Assembly (NCBI GenBank): GCA_016875095.1
Contig: VGSG01000001.1
Coordinates: 1 to 64,000, forward strand
Length of the DNA stretch: 64,000 nucleotides
Source of the DNA: Deltaproteobacteria bacterium
Lineage (GTDB): Bacteria > Desulfobacterota > Desulfomonilia > Desulfomonilales > Desulfomonilaceae
Direction of reading: 5' to 3'
Of the stretch, positions 1 through 9,417 are shown piece by piece. The notes beneath the pieces were generated by a model that ran no database searches, had not been told where the DNA came from, and worked only from the letters and a program-made list of their open reading frames with translations. The translations under genes were made by a program, and so were the position numbers. Position 1 is the stretch's first letter. Each line of letters begins with the position of its first letter.

Positions 1-146
1 AAGTCTTGCAGACCTCTCTTGAAATGCGCCGCTCCGGTCATGACATCGGAAGGCTTGGGAAGCGCTTTCCTCACCACCAGAGTCATGGCGCCCGCAACAA
101 GAAAAGCCGCACCGACTAAACGAGTGACGATTCCATGCGATTCCAT
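1..146 (-). CDS. Partial membrane protein, N-terminus only
   Basis: The reading frame opens at an ATG at 146 preceded by GGAGAG and runs off the left edge, so about 48 residues are visible. Residues 7-26 form one hydrophobic helix (ending LVAGAMTLVV), followed by a basic stretch, so this is an N-terminally anchored protein or the first helix of a longer one. It begins only 12 bases after the stop codon of the ArsA-type ATPase, which suggests co-transcription. I do not recognise the family from this fragment. Confidence 0.6.
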   Translation of the reverse strand, partial: MESHGIVTRLVGAAFLVAGAMTLVVRKALPKPSDVMTGAAHFKRGLQD

Positions 147-158
147 GCTTCTCTCCGA

Positions 159-1361
159 TCATCCGAATTTGGGGAAGAATATGAGAAGTTGATCGTTCAC
201 GAGAGTGGCGCGCGAGGGCTTCCGCTTCAAGAGCGCCCTTGGAAGAAACACGTGGCGCTTGAACGATCCGATTCGAATCACCAGGTCCCCTTCTTCCTTG
301 AAGAGATCCACATATTCCTTGGACACGAAGGGGAGCTTTACCTTCAGTTGGTATTCCTCCACACCTTCGTAAAGGACATAGGGCGGCTCACGGTAAAAGA
401 CCCCTGCGGGATCGGAATCACCGTAAATGATGCCGCCCATTTCGGTCAACTTATCGATTCCAACGACTTCGTCTCTCAGGATGTTGATCTTGCGCACGGG
501 TATAGGCTCAAAGATCCGTTGGATCTGCTCCAAGCTCCGTTGCTGTGTTGAAAGCCAATCCTTCAAGTAATCGTCTTGGAGTCCGGGCGGGAACAACCGA
601 TTCACAATGACAGTATCCACCACCAGTCCATAAAGGCAGAAGTACATGAAGGCCCGCTGAGTTTCTCGCACCACCATCCTCTCGGCATTGGTCACCAACC
701 TGACCGATGTGATGTCGCGATCGAGCAGGACCTGCTCCACCCCGGAGAGTTTCTCAAAGAGGTCTCTAATAGCCGTGAAATACACATCTTCCGGCACAGG
801 AAGATCGGTTAGTCGTTTAGCGATAGGTCGAGCCACCTTCATCAAGGCGCGTTCAAGATTAAATACCTTGTTGATATACCATTCCAAGGTGGAGGGCATG
901 CTGATGAAGCGGAGCGATTCCCCCGTGGGCGCACAGTCCACCACAATCACGTCGTAGGTCTTGTCTCGAAAATACTGATTGATGTACAGGAGGCTGACAA
1001 CGTCTTCCATGCCGGGGACAATGGCCAATTCTTCAGCCAGCACGTTGGTTATGCCACCGGAACCGATAACCGCGGCAAGATACTTCGAAACTTCACCCCA
1101 GTGGCGGTCGAGTTCTTCTTGTACGTCCACCTCTTGTATCCACAGATTGTCCGCGACTTGCCGCGGCTGCCCCAGATGATGATCCTGAAGCGCGGCGTCA
1201 ACGGTGAAGGCATCTGACAGGCTGTGCGCGATATCAATGGAGATCACGATCGTCCTCAAGCCTCGCGCAGCGCATTGGAGGCCCGTCGCGGCGGACACGG
1301 TCGTCTTGCCGACTCCACCCTTTCCCGAAAATATAATGATGCGGGGTTCTTTTCCGACCAT
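159..1361 (-). CDS. ArsA/GET3-family ATPase with C-terminal HSP20-like domain
   Basis: The N-terminus holds the deviant Walker A loop GKGGVGKTT at residues 13-21 that defines the ArsA/GET3/MinD class. The first ~310 residues are a single ATPase unit, and the last ~75 residues resemble the small-heat-shock (ArsA_HSP20) domain often attached to bacterial ArsA homologues. No arsenite-binding Cys cluster, ArsB or ArsR is nearby, so an arsenic-efflux role is not supported. A cytosolic chaperone or membrane-protein targeting ATPase is more likely. The start is set by GGAGAAGG just upstream. A small TM protein precedes it by 31 bases and another membrane protein follows it, so the three genes look like one operon. 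Confidence 0.85.
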   Translation of the reverse strand: MVGKEPRIIIFSGKGGVGKTTVSAATGLQCAARGLRTIVISIDIAHSLSDAFTVDAALQDHHLGQPRQVADNLWIQEVDVQEELDRHWGEVSKYLAAVIGSGGITNVLAEELAIVPGMEDVVSLLYINQYFRDKTYDVIVVDCAPTGESLRFISMPSTLEWYINKVFNLERALMKVARPIAKRLTDLPVPEDVYFTAIRDLFEKLSGVEQVLLDRDITSVRLVTNAERMVVRETQRAFMYFCLYGLVVDTVIVNRLFPPGLQDDYLKDWLSTQQRSLEQIQRIFEPIPVRKINILRDEVVGIDKLTEMGGIIYGDSDPAGVFYREPPYVLYEGVEEYQLKVKLPFVSKEYVDLFKEEGDLVIRIGSFKRHVFLPRALLKRKPSRATLVNDQLLIFFPKFG

Positions 1362-1392
1362 TCCTTCTCCATGCCGACACGATGAGCAGCCG

Positions 1393-1611
1393 TTATTTTG
1401 AGATTTCGCCCTGCATATACCTTCTGCCTCGTGAGTACGCGGTGTACGACGCGATGAGGTGGCAGATCCATCCCAACATCCCTCCGCTACCGATCCAAAA
1501 GCCCGGAGTAACGATCAACCAAAAGATCCCTCTCAGGAAATCGCCGTTGTAGATCTGTCCGACCCCGGGGACAATAAGACTAAGAACCGCCGCCCATCCC
1601 GCTTGTGTCAT
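1393..1611 (-). CDS. Small two-helix membrane protein (TM2/DUF5683-like)
   Basis: The 72-residue protein starts at the ATG at 1611, which has GGGAGAT at good spacing; the longer frame upstream has no site. The sequence AAVLSLIVPGVGQIYNGDF followed by a second hydrophobic helix is typical of the TM2/DUF5683-like small proteins, whose PG.GQ.Y.G motif joins two membrane spans. The function of this family is unknown. It lies 31 bases upstream of the ArsA-type ATPase on the same strand and is probably its membrane partner or simply co-transcribed. Confidence 0.7.
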   Translation of the reverse strand: MTQAGWAAVLSLIVPGVGQIYNGDFLRGIFWLIVTPGFWIGSGGMLGWICHLIASYTAYSRGRRYMQGEISK

Positions 1612-1779
1612 GCAGCATCTCCCGTCCGCGTCCAGTGTTCTATACACAACTTGTCCATTCTTATCAGAAAAGCATGCCGCTGTCAGGGAAGGCAAAGGAG
1701 CTTGCAAGTGCGCTGATAGTAGACCGGCTTTTCCCCCATCCTCGTGAAATGCGTCTCGAACCTTGATCTCACAGTCGGC

Positions 1780-1809
1780 TTGACAGTGGGCGGACCGGGT
1801 TGGTACACT
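1780..1809 (+). promoter_or_regulatory. Candidate sigma-70 promoter
   Basis: TTGACA at 1780-1785 and TACACT at 1804-1809 are separated by 18 bases and lie 40-65 bases upstream of the hypothetical gene at 1875. The -35 box is consensus and the -10 box matches four of six positions. Confidence 0.45.
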
Positions 1810-1874
1810 TCACCTGAAATCCGAACTCATCAAGAAAGAATCGAGAGTTGGCCGCTGAAATCGGGAAAGAGGCG

Positions 1875-2231
1875 ATGAATCCTTTCGATCTGTTTCGATC
1901 GCCCGGGATCTACAAAGTGGCCGTGCTTTATTTCTCCCGATCTCGAGGCCTGGCGATTATCGGCCGCGGCATCCAAGACAACAACGTGGAAGTGCATCAG
2001 ATTTCAGGTGAGGTTGACCCTCGGACAGGGAACTTCACAGCCCTGGACTACCCGCCTCCCGAGAAGCGAAACTCCCACCCGGTGATTACCCGCAAAGACT
2101 TTGACAAGCTCATCTCATTTATCGCGTCCAGGATTGATGAACAGACCCGCATGAGCGTCATCGAACCGGCCGTGATGCAGTCCCTCATCGAAGAGGCGGA
2201 CGCCGGAGAACCGACTCCCTATCTTCATTAG
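1875..2231 (+). CDS. Hypothetical protein, 118 aa
   Basis: I do not recognise this protein. It has no signal peptide or membrane segment, and reads as a small soluble alpha/beta protein with a hydrophobic strand (KVAVLYFS) near the start and a predicted helix near the end. An in-frame TTG at 1848 would add nine residues; the ATG at 1875 is preferred although its AGAGG site is close to the start codon. It stands alone between two divergent or independent units, with its own candidate promoter. Confidence 0.6.
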   Translation: MNPFDLFRSPGIYKVAVLYFSRSRGLAIIGRGIQDNNVEVHQISGEVDPRTGNFTALDYPPPEKRNSHPVITRKDFDKLISFIASRIDEQTRMSVIEPAVMQSLIEEADAGEPTPYLH

Positions 2232-2403
2232 TGGGCCTCATCGTCGCCTCCGGGGTGGTTTACGGGCTATACGCCGAGGGTGGACATCCACGCGTTAGGC
2301 TATTCGGATCCTCTTTCCCGAGACGAACCAGAACATAGCATGGCATTACACAGCGTTAGCCTTGTTCGCTCAATCGATCTGGGAGGCTGTTGTAAGCAAA
2401 TTG

Positions 2404-2432
2404 TTGCATTCATACGATATATTTGATAATAT
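2404..2432 (+). promoter_or_regulatory. Candidate promoter in the 2232-2581 gap
   Basis: TTGCAT at 2404 and TAATAT at 2427 are 17 bases apart in a locally AT-rich stretch, about 150 bases upstream of the solute-binding protein gene. I see no other gene or repeat in the 350-base gap. Confidence 0.35.
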
Positions 2433-2581
2433 TTCCTTAGGCTCCTGTGATCCAAACCACCGATTAGCGTAGCGCAATCCACCTGAAGCAGTGGACTGCC
2501 ACGCGCGGCAGGCGCCTCGGGTTACGGGGCTTTGCCGGACGAGCCCTTATATAGCCCGATTTCCTGGACAGGGAGTCATAC

Positions 2582-3499
2582 ATGAGCCGAGTATGGGTAG
2601 GCGCTCTCTTACCGTGTGTTTTCTGTCTCGTGATCGGTCTTGTGGTCTTCTCGTACCAGGGGTCCTGGTCTGAACCCAAGCTGTCGTCCCCTCCGCACGC
2701 AACAAGCGCTGTCGTATCGGGAGGGCTTGAATCTCGCTTTCCCGCCCAGGGGACCCTGGATGTTATACGAAGCCGCGGGGAGTTGCGCGTCGGTATGCAG
2801 GCAGGATATATGCCCTTTCAGATCCCAGCCTCGGATGGCCGGCCAATCGGGCTGGAAGTGGATGCCGCGAGCCTCGTGGCTCAAGCGCTTGGCGTGAGGC
2901 TCCGGATCATCAGACAGGAGAACCGGGAACTGATCCCGTCGTTGCTCAGAGGAAAAACCGACGTGATCATGTCCGCGTTATCAATAACCCCGGAGCGCAA
3001 TGCGCAGGTGGTCTTCACACGGCCGGTGTTGGATACCGGCAGGGTGTTCGCGGTTCATCGGGATCACGCGGAAAGCTTGCAGCAGTTCAGGGACCTGAAC
3101 CGCACCGGCCTGCTCGTTGTTTCGGGGTTGGCCGGGTGCGGCAAATTCAAGACTAAGGAATCCCTACCGCTCGCCGCGTGTCGAGAACTGCCCGACAGCA
3201 GGAGCGCTCTCGACGAAGTTATCCAAGGAAGAGCGGATGCGTACGTGGATGAGGAATTCGCGGTGCGCATGGCGTGCGCCAAGCACCCGGATATTCTCGT
3301 CGGCAGATTTGAGCCTTTCACCTACGAGCCGATCGCATGGGGGATTCGGCCCGGTGACGTTCACTGGCTGAATTGGCTGAACAACTTCATCGACAGCATG
3401 CAGTACGACGGAACACTTGAGGCCTTGCGGAAGAAGTGGAGAAACATTTCACCGGAAGAGATGGGAATGAGTATTGCGCTGTTGAAAGGCGGTCGGTAG
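2582..3499 (+). CDS. Periplasmic amino-acid-type solute-binding protein (SBP family 3)
   Basis: A Lys-poor N-terminal hydrophobic segment (about residues 6-26) acts as a signal anchor or signal peptide. The rest is a family-3 periplasmic binding fold: DVIRSRGELRVGM opens lobe 1, DVIMSALSITPER is the typical substrate-pocket segment with Ser/Thr/Arg, and AWGIRPGD with the final helix closes lobe 1. Such proteins bind polar amino acids or related acids and deliver them to an ABC permease, but no permease or ATPase gene is adjacent, so it may serve an unlinked transporter or a sensor. The start at 2582 is an ATG without a strong ribosome site. Confidence 0.8.
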   Translation: MSRVWVGALLPCVFCLVIGLVVFSYQGSWSEPKLSSPPHATSAVVSGGLESRFPAQGTLDVIRSRGELRVGMQAGYMPFQIPASDGRPIGLEVDAASLVAQALGVRLRIIRQENRELIPSLLRGKTDVIMSALSITPERNAQVVFTRPVLDTGRVFAVHRDHAESLQQFRDLNRTGLLVVSGLAGCGKFKTKESLPLAACRELPDSRSALDEVIQGRADAYVDEEFAVRMACAKHPDILVGRFEPFTYEPIAWGIRPGDVHWLNWLNNFIDSMQYDGTLEALRKKWRNISPEEMGMSIALLKGGR

Positions 3500-3561
3500 A
3501 TTTGACCAAGGCGTAGAGACCTTACTGCGCCGCTTATCAGGGAGCGCTATCGGAATTTAAT

Positions 3562-4380
3562 ATGCTTCTGCCAATAGCTACAAGCCTGGTCAAACCGATC
3601 CTTGTCGATTCTCACGCGCACCTTGAGATGGAGCCCTTATTCCAGGATGCGGACGGGGTGGTCCGGCGGGCCCGTTCGGCTGGAGTTGCGGCCATCATCA
3701 CCGTGGGCATCGATTTGGAGGATGCGCGGCGTGCTCTGGAGCTGGCCGAACGATTCGACGATGTTTTCGTCTCCTTGGGGTACCATCCCCACAATGCCAA
3801 GAATGCCCGTGAAAAGGCCCTGAACGAAATGGCGGATCTCGCAACTCACCGGAAGGTTGTTGCATATGGCGAAATAGGGTTGGACTATTTCAGGAACTAT
3901 TCACCTCGATCCGCGCAGAAGGCGGTTTTTGCGGACCAGTTGAGCATTGCCAAATCGCTGGCCAAGCCTTTGGTTATTCATTTGCGCAGCGCATATGAAG
4001 AGGGCCTGACGGAACTTGAAAAGGCGGGGCCTTTCCCCGCAGGCGGCGTAATCCATTGCTTCTCGGGTGACGAACGGGATGCTCAACGGGCGCTGGATCT
4101 TGGGTTTCACATCTCCATCCCCGGCACGATTACGTACAGGAAGAATGATAAGTTCAGGGCCATTGTGAGCCGGCTACCTGAAGACCGGATACTGCTTGAA
4201 ACAGACTGCCCATTTCTCGCGCCCGAGCCAAAACGGGGAAAAGACAACGAACCCGCATACATCGTGTACACTGCCCAAACTGTCGCATCTGTGAGGAATA
4301 CGTCTGTGGCGGTGGTCGGCCAAACTACCACGGCCAATGCCACGCGATTATTTGGGCTCCCGTTGGAAGAGGCGCCTTGA
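3562..4380 (+). CDS. tatD: TatD-family metal-dependent hydrolase
   Basis: TatD proteins are TIM-barrel metal-dependent DNases or exonucleases linked to DNA repair and quality control. Metal ligands are visible: VDSHAHLEM near residue 16, GEIGLDYF with the bridging Glu in the middle, VIHLRSA and IHCFSG with two further His, and ETDCPFLAPEP with the last Asp. The length (272 aa) is slightly more than the usual 255-265 because of about ten extra residues at the N-terminus, so the true start could be a few codons downstream. Confidence 0.9.
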   Translation: MLLPIATSLVKPILVDSHAHLEMEPLFQDADGVVRRARSAGVAAIITVGIDLEDARRALELAERFDDVFVSLGYHPHNAKNAREKALNEMADLATHRKVVAYGEIGLDYFRNYSPRSAQKAVFADQLSIAKSLAKPLVIHLRSAYEEGLTELEKAGPFPAGGVIHCFSGDERDAQRALDLGFHISIPGTITYRKNDKFRAIVSRLPEDRILLETDCPFLAPEPKRGKDNEPAYIVYTAQTVASVRNTSVAVVGQTTTANATRLFGLPLEEAP

Positions 4381-4408
4381 AATCCGAACGTGTCTCGTGA
4401 GATTCTCC

Positions 4409-4876
4409 TCAGGGCTTCTTGCCTGTGCGACGACCGGGCTTGACCGTGAGCACGGGGCAGTTCGCGGTCCGGACCACGTTCTCCGCCGTGCTCCCCATGA
4501 TGATATGCTTCAAACCGGTCCAGCCATGGGTGCCCATTACAATCAGGTCAATGGAGTTTTCGTCCGCGAACGCGGCGATTTCGAACCCAGGGGTCCCGAT
4601 ACGGGTGTGGGTGGTCACGTCGGCAAGCACATGCCGACAATCGTCGGCCACTAATTGCAGGCCCTTGTCCACGGATTCTTGGATGTCGTCTAGCACGGAC
4701 TTGATGTCCACCGGCACAGGCTCGGCAAGCGACGGGTATCCTATCTGAACGGAATTGATTACGTGTAGCACCGCTACGTCCGCGCCGAAGGCCTTTGCGT
4801 AATCGAGCGCACACTGGAGGGCCGGCCTGGAATTCTCGGAGAAATCGGTACAGAATAGGATTCGTCGGGGGATCAT
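4409..4876 (-). CDS. Universal stress protein, UspA family
   Basis: The 155-residue protein has the single Usp alpha/beta domain. RRILFCTDFSENS is the first strand-loop and GTHGWTGLKHIIMGS carries the G-x2-G-x9-G-S/T ATP-binding loop, so it belongs to the nucleotide-binding (MJ0577-like) subgroup. Such proteins respond to starvation and oxidative or envelope stress in the cytoplasm. It is convergent with tatD and divergent from tilS, so it is transcribed alone. Confidence 0.9.
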   Translation of the reverse strand: MIPRRILFCTDFSENSRPALQCALDYAKAFGADVAVLHVINSVQIGYPSLAEPVPVDIKSVLDDIQESVDKGLQLVADDCRHVLADVTTHTRIGTPGFEIAAFADENSIDLIVMGTHGWTGLKHIIMGSTAENVVRTANCPVLTVKPGRRTGKKP

Positions 4877-5002
4877 TGTTCAAGCCTCCCCATAATGATT
4901 TGGTTGGGTGGGAACCTGATAGCGAATAGCCGGTGATATTCACTGTATGGTTTTGCGGAGGAAAGATCAAGCAGAGTTGATGTGTCTGAGACAGGTTTAC
5001 GG

Positions 5003-6397
5003 ATGCGTCTCCAAGAGAAGGTAACGCATACAATTCGTCGTCACCGCATGATCCAACCCGGAACCGCCGTGGTGGTAGGAGTTTCAGGAGGTCCTGATTC
5101 CGTGGCCCTTCTCCATCTCCTTGCGTCCATGCGCGAGGAGATGGATTTCCGATTGGTTGCGGCGCACCTGGACCACGCGCTGCGGGCCTCTTCGCAGGCT
5201 GAGGCTCACTTTGTTCGCAACGTGGCTCAGCAGCTCGGAATCGCGGCGCACGTGCGTCGGCAGGATGTGGCCGAGCACGCGCGATCGCACGGCATAAGTG
5301 TCGAAGAAGCAGGGCGGCGCATCAGATACGATTTCTTCGCGGACGTCCGGATCGCGTCCGGCGCCCACTCCATTGCGACGGCTCATCATCGGGAGGACGC
5401 GATCGAAACCTTCCTGCTGAGGATTTTCCGAGGTTCATCTCTGACGGGGTTGCGGGGGATCCTGCCGGTGCGTGGGCATATAATTCGGCCGCTCATAGAT
5501 GCGGCTCGCGCGGAAATCCTTGAGTATCTCCGGCATGAAAAAATCGACTATATACAGGACACGACCAATCTGGACAGCGAGACCGACAGGAATTTCATTC
5601 GCAATCGGCTCGTGCCGCTGATAGCCGAGCGCTTTCCTGGATACGCAGGGTCTTTGAAACGGACTATGGATCTGATCGCCGCCGAAGAGGCTTACTTGGA
5701 GCTGGCTTCGGATGCGCTCTATAGCGAGGCGATCTCGCCATGCGATCGGGGTCTCCACCTTGATGTGGAGAAGCTGTGTCAAGCGCCCGGGGTTATCGCG
5801 GGGAGATCGCTGCGGAAAGCCCTGTACGAGTTATCCGGCGCTGAAACACGCTGGAAACGTGTCCACATTGATACCCTGCTCAAAGCGATACGCGGGAAAA
5901 ACCCCTCCGCGCAATTGGATCTACCAGGAGGGTTGAAGGCTTTCAGGGAATACGGGACCCTCTTGCTGACTGCGTGTTGGCCCTCTCCTCCTGCGAACGG
6001 CTTGAATATCGTCGCGCGCGGTCCCGGTCGGTTGACGACGGGCGGCCGCGGCGTATTGGAGTTTGCCCTCCTTGACGCGTCCGCGGCAGAGTTCCCCGGG
6101 GCCGGAGAAACCAAGCGAGCAAGTTTTGACGCGGACAAACTGCCCTTTCCTCTGACTGTGCGAACCCCTCAACCGGGTGACAGAATTGAACTCTGGGGCG
6201 CGGCGGGCTCCATTAAACTGAAAAAGCTCTTTATTGACCTGAAGATTCCACGCACTCGCCGACGCGACCTACTCTTGGTGGTGAAGGACGATACCATCCT
6301 CTGGATTCCCGGCATCCGACGCGCCAAGATCGCTCCTGTCGGGTCCGAAACCCGCCGAATTCTTGAGATTCGCTGGGCCGGAAACCGTTCGGCGTAG
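5003..6397 (+). CDS. tilS: tRNA(Ile)-lysidine synthase
   Basis: TilS uses ATP to attach lysine to C34 of the CAU-anticodon tRNA-Ile, converting it to an AUA decoder. The N-terminal PP-loop SGGPDSVALLHLL and the following AAHLDHALR and ATAHHREDAIETFLLRI blocks are diagnostic. A substrate-recognition middle region and a C-terminal TilS domain ending near LWIPGIRRAKIAPV make up a full-length protein. An in-frame GTG at 4982 would add seven residues; the ATG at 5003 follows a modest AGG site. The gene ends 10 bases from the convergent histidine kinase. Confidence 0.92.
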   Translation: MRLQEKVTHTIRRHRMIQPGTAVVVGVSGGPDSVALLHLLASMREEMDFRLVAAHLDHALRASSQAEAHFVRNVAQQLGIAAHVRRQDVAEHARSHGISVEEAGRRIRYDFFADVRIASGAHSIATAHHREDAIETFLLRIFRGSSLTGLRGILPVRGHIIRPLIDAARAEILEYLRHEKIDYIQDTTNLDSETDRNFIRNRLVPLIAERFPGYAGSLKRTMDLIAAEEAYLELASDALYSEAISPCDRGLHLDVEKLCQAPGVIAGRSLRKALYELSGAETRWKRVHIDTLLKAIRGKNPSAQLDLPGGLKAFREYGTLLLTACWPSPPANGLNIVARGPGRLTTGGRGVLEFALLDASAAEFPGAGETKRASFDADKLPFPLTVRTPQPGDRIELWGAAGSIKLKKLFIDLKIPRTRRRDLLLVVKDDTILWIPGIRRAKIAPVGSETRRILEIRWAGNRSA

Positions 6398-6407
6398 AGC
6401 AAGCAAG

Positions 6408-9101
6408 TCAGACGGAGCGAGGAGTCTTTGTGAGGGCAAGGGCTGAAGCAATAGCTTGACTCAACTGGTCGACGGTGTACGGTTTTGGGACAAGTCCGGC
6501 TATGCCTTCGGCAAGCGCTTCCGTGACGGCTGTTTCAGCTCCGTAGCCCGTGGAGAGGAGAACCTTCACGGAAGGATTGATGCGCCTCATTTCGTTGAAA
6601 GCTTCCTTCCCGTTCATGCGTGGCATGATCATGTCCAGGATGACCAGATCGATCTCTTGCCACCGTCGGCGGTAAATATCCACCCCCTCCGAGCCGTCGG
6701 TTGCGGAGATCACGGCCATTCCCATTTCCTCAAGCATCTCCGACAGCATCTCGCGAACGGCCGCCTCATCGTCAACGAGCAGAATCGTTCCTGTGCGAGA
6801 TGTGATATCGAACTGCTGAGGAGCTTGGGCATTTGCAGAGGTCTCGGCCTTGGCAGGAATCAGTATCTCGAATTCAGTTCCTTGACGCGGCTCAGATTTT
6901 ACGCTCACGGCTCCCCCGTGACTCTTGACCGTGGCGTACACCATGGCGAGCCCCAGGCCCGTGCCCTTGCCGTCCTCTTTAGTGGTGAAAAAGGGCTCAA
7001 ATAGCCGAGCCTTCACCGCCTCGCCCATGCCTTCGCCCTCATCTTGGACAGTGATCCGCACATAGCGGCCCGGCGTGATTCCATCGTAGGTCTCAGCCAG
7101 GGCCTCATCCACCCGAAGCAGGTCTGTGCCGATGATGATGAGTCCTCCGTCGGGCATGGCGTCCCTTGAATTAAGGCACAGATTCATCAGCATCTGCTGG
7201 ATGCGCGCCGGGTCGCCAAAAATGACACTCCGCTCAGCCCGCTTGGAACATGTGACTCTAATCTTGCGATCCAAAATTCGCTCAAGGATCTCTTTGACTT
7301 CGTCGATAAGCTCGTGCACGTCCGTGTCTTGGAAGAGAGTCTTATCTTTTCGAGAGAAGGCCAAGAGTTGCCCGGCCAACGCTGCGCCTCGTTCCGCGCT
7401 CTTTTCCACCATTTCCGCGTAGTGACTCAACTGGGAGTCTGGGGCCGTTCGTTTCTTGATCAGAGACGCGTACCCCAATACGCCACTCAGTATGTTGTTG
7501 AAATCGTGCGCGATCCCTCCAGCCAGCGTTCCGAGGGCTTCAAGCTTTTGTGATTGCTGGAGTTGGGCTTCCAGCTTTCTCAGCTCGCTAACGTCGGTGT
7601 ATACGCCGAGCGCGCCCTTTACCTCGTCTGACGAATCGACATACGGGGTGCCGGTTACCACCATCTGGTGTGGCCGGCCTTGCAGATCGGTGAGCGTGAT
7701 ATAGTAGGTGGAACTGCGCCCCTGCCGTCTGATGGCCATGTTCTCTTCGAGGATCCGCCGGTTTTCCTCATCATAATAGTTCCCTAGTTGCTTTCCTTCC
7801 GGAGCGGGGTCTCCCAGGATCTCCTTCATACGCGGATTTGCAAACAGGATGGTCCCGTCGAGACCCACGTAAGTAATGCCGTCCTGAACAGTCTCCACAA
7901 AGATCTGGAACTTGGCCTCCGACTCTCTCAGCGCTCTCTTGGAGCGAATTTTTTCGGTGATGTCCCGCGCGACGCCGACGATGTATTCAGAGCCTCCGTC
8001 ATCCCTCACCAGGTCAGAGCGATATTCCAGATAATGAACTTCTCCGCTGATTGAGACAAACTGCGAGACACCTTGGGAGACCCCTTGTTCTCGCATGGTT
8101 TTCAGGGTCCCGGGTAGATTACCGCGAACAGATTCGGGCATGAGGTCGCCAATCGATTTACCGATCACCTCATCAGGCGCGTAACCGAAGGTTTTTATCC
8201 CGGCTTGGTTAATACCCAGGAGAATCCCTTGAGGGTCGAGCACAAAGACTACGTCCGTCAAGCTGTCGATGATGTTGCTGTATCTGTGGTCAAGCGTATA
8301 GAGCCTGTCCCGAGCAAAGACCAGATCCGATAATGCCTGGCAAATCAGAACCCGTTTGCGGTCACTCAAGTCAAGCGCGTGTATGAGCACGGACTGGGAT
8401 GAGCCATCCTTGTTCCGTATCCTAAACGAATTCTGCGATGTCTCGGTAGAATCCGAGGTGGGCGCGATGAGCAAATCCAGAGCTTTCCGCGGGCTCTTGG
8501 GATCGGGGAGTATCCTTGCCAGTATGTTTTCAGGTGTGGGAACCTCCTCGGGCGCGTACTCAAAAAGCGCATGGAATCGAGGATTCGCGTACTCAATCCC
8601 ATCCTGCTTGTCCAGGATGGCCACGGCCAGCGGAATTCTTTCCGCTAAAAGGCGGAAGCTCTCCCTGGTGGCGGCTAGATCCTCTTGAGCGCTGGCCAGA
8701 GCAGTCACATCCTCAACGATTGCAATCCCTTCCCGTGCGGCGCCCTTTCGCGCGCTGAGCGGATAGGCATTCACTTCCAGTGTGGATGTCTTGCCCCATT
8801 TGGAAAGATAGACAGCGCTGCACTGATGCGGCCGGCCCTTTTCAATGGCAAGCCTCAAAACGTCTGAAATGCCTTGCCGGACCAGATTCTTAAACGTGAA
8901 CAGATTGACGCTGCGTGTCGCCTCGAGAGAAGGAGACCCCAGAATCCGGAGCAGGTATTCGTTGGCCTCAAGCACTTGCCCCAGTTCGGAGTAGATAAGG
9001 ATACCCACCGGCGCGGAGCTAAAGAGAGCATCGAGAACACGCTCTTTGTCCAGCCTATGTAAGCTGCCCTTTGTGGGAGATGTTTTATCGGCGCGGCCCA
9101 T
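6408..9101 (-). CDS. Multi-PAS hybrid sensor histidine kinase with receiver domain
   Basis: This 897-residue protein has no membrane segment, so it is probably a cytosolic sensor. Four PAS-like modules occupy roughly residues 20-520 (the third and fourth end in the PAC-type phrases GVARDITE and GVYTDVSE). A HisKA domain follows with phospho-acceptor His532 in GGIAHDFNN, then an HATPase domain with the N box (NLCLNSRDAM), the G1 box (DEGEGMG) and GTGLGLAMVY. A C-terminal receiver carries the phospho-acceptor Asp823 in VILDMIMP. The H-D-F-N-N box is typical of the large-sensor class common in Desulfobacterota. No response-regulator gene is adjacent, and the ligand is unknown. Confidence 0.9.
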   Translation of the reverse strand: MGRADKTSPTKGSLHRLDKERVLDALFSSAPVGILIYSELGQVLEANEYLLRILGSPSLEATRSVNLFTFKNLVRQGISDVLRLAIEKGRPHQCSAVYLSKWGKTSTLEVNAYPLSARKGAAREGIAIVEDVTALASAQEDLAATRESFRLLAERIPLAVAILDKQDGIEYANPRFHALFEYAPEEVPTPENILARILPDPKSPRKALDLLIAPTSDSTETSQNSFRIRNKDGSSQSVLIHALDLSDRKRVLICQALSDLVFARDRLYTLDHRYSNIIDSLTDVVFVLDPQGILLGINQAGIKTFGYAPDEVIGKSIGDLMPESVRGNLPGTLKTMREQGVSQGVSQFVSISGEVHYLEYRSDLVRDDGGSEYIVGVARDITEKIRSKRALRESEAKFQIFVETVQDGITYVGLDGTILFANPRMKEILGDPAPEGKQLGNYYDEENRRILEENMAIRRQGRSSTYYITLTDLQGRPHQMVVTGTPYVDSSDEVKGALGVYTDVSELRKLEAQLQQSQKLEALGTLAGGIAHDFNNILSGVLGYASLIKKRTAPDSQLSHYAEMVEKSAERGAALAGQLLAFSRKDKTLFQDTDVHELIDEVKEILERILDRKIRVTCSKRAERSVIFGDPARIQQMLMNLCLNSRDAMPDGGLIIIGTDLLRVDEALAETYDGITPGRYVRITVQDEGEGMGEAVKARLFEPFFTTKEDGKGTGLGLAMVYATVKSHGGAVSVKSEPRQGTEFEILIPAKAETSANAQAPQQFDITSRTGTILLVDDEAAVREMLSEMLEEMGMAVISATDGSEGVDIYRRRWQEIDLVILDMIMPRMNGKEAFNEMRRINPSVKVLLSTGYGAETAVTEALAEGIAGLVPKPYTVDQLSQAIASALALTKTPRSV

Positions 9102-9417
9102 ATATCCCCTCTTGGCGTTGAGAGCGGGCGGATATCAACAATAATACCAAACATTCCGCGGCAATTACAGCGATTATTGAAAACTTCTTTCGGAGTCGCA
9201 AATAACCGACACAGTGACAAGTTCCAGAAGACCTTTGACGAACCAGGACAACTCCGTTCTTGTCCGCGCTCGTCACTCGTGTCATCATGAACAAGTAAAG
9301 AAGTTGCCCTTGTGGGGCGCCCGCCCGCGTCACAGGGACATGGCCCGTGGCGCGCTCGCGCGACGCGCACGGCAATTTCGGGAGCAAGTCACTTTGCGTT
9401 TCTGGCCCGTTTGTCGC
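9102..9417. other. Divergent intergenic region
   Basis: This stretch separates the divergently read kinase and S41 protease genes. The protease frame stays open upstream to 9214, but that extension is Arg-rich and precedes a clear signal peptide, so it is treated as non-coding. I see no strong promoter match or repeat. Confidence 0.4.

Noticed and set aside
9214-9417. N-terminal extension of the S41 protease
   Set aside because: Arg-rich and followed by a clear signal peptide starting at 9418.
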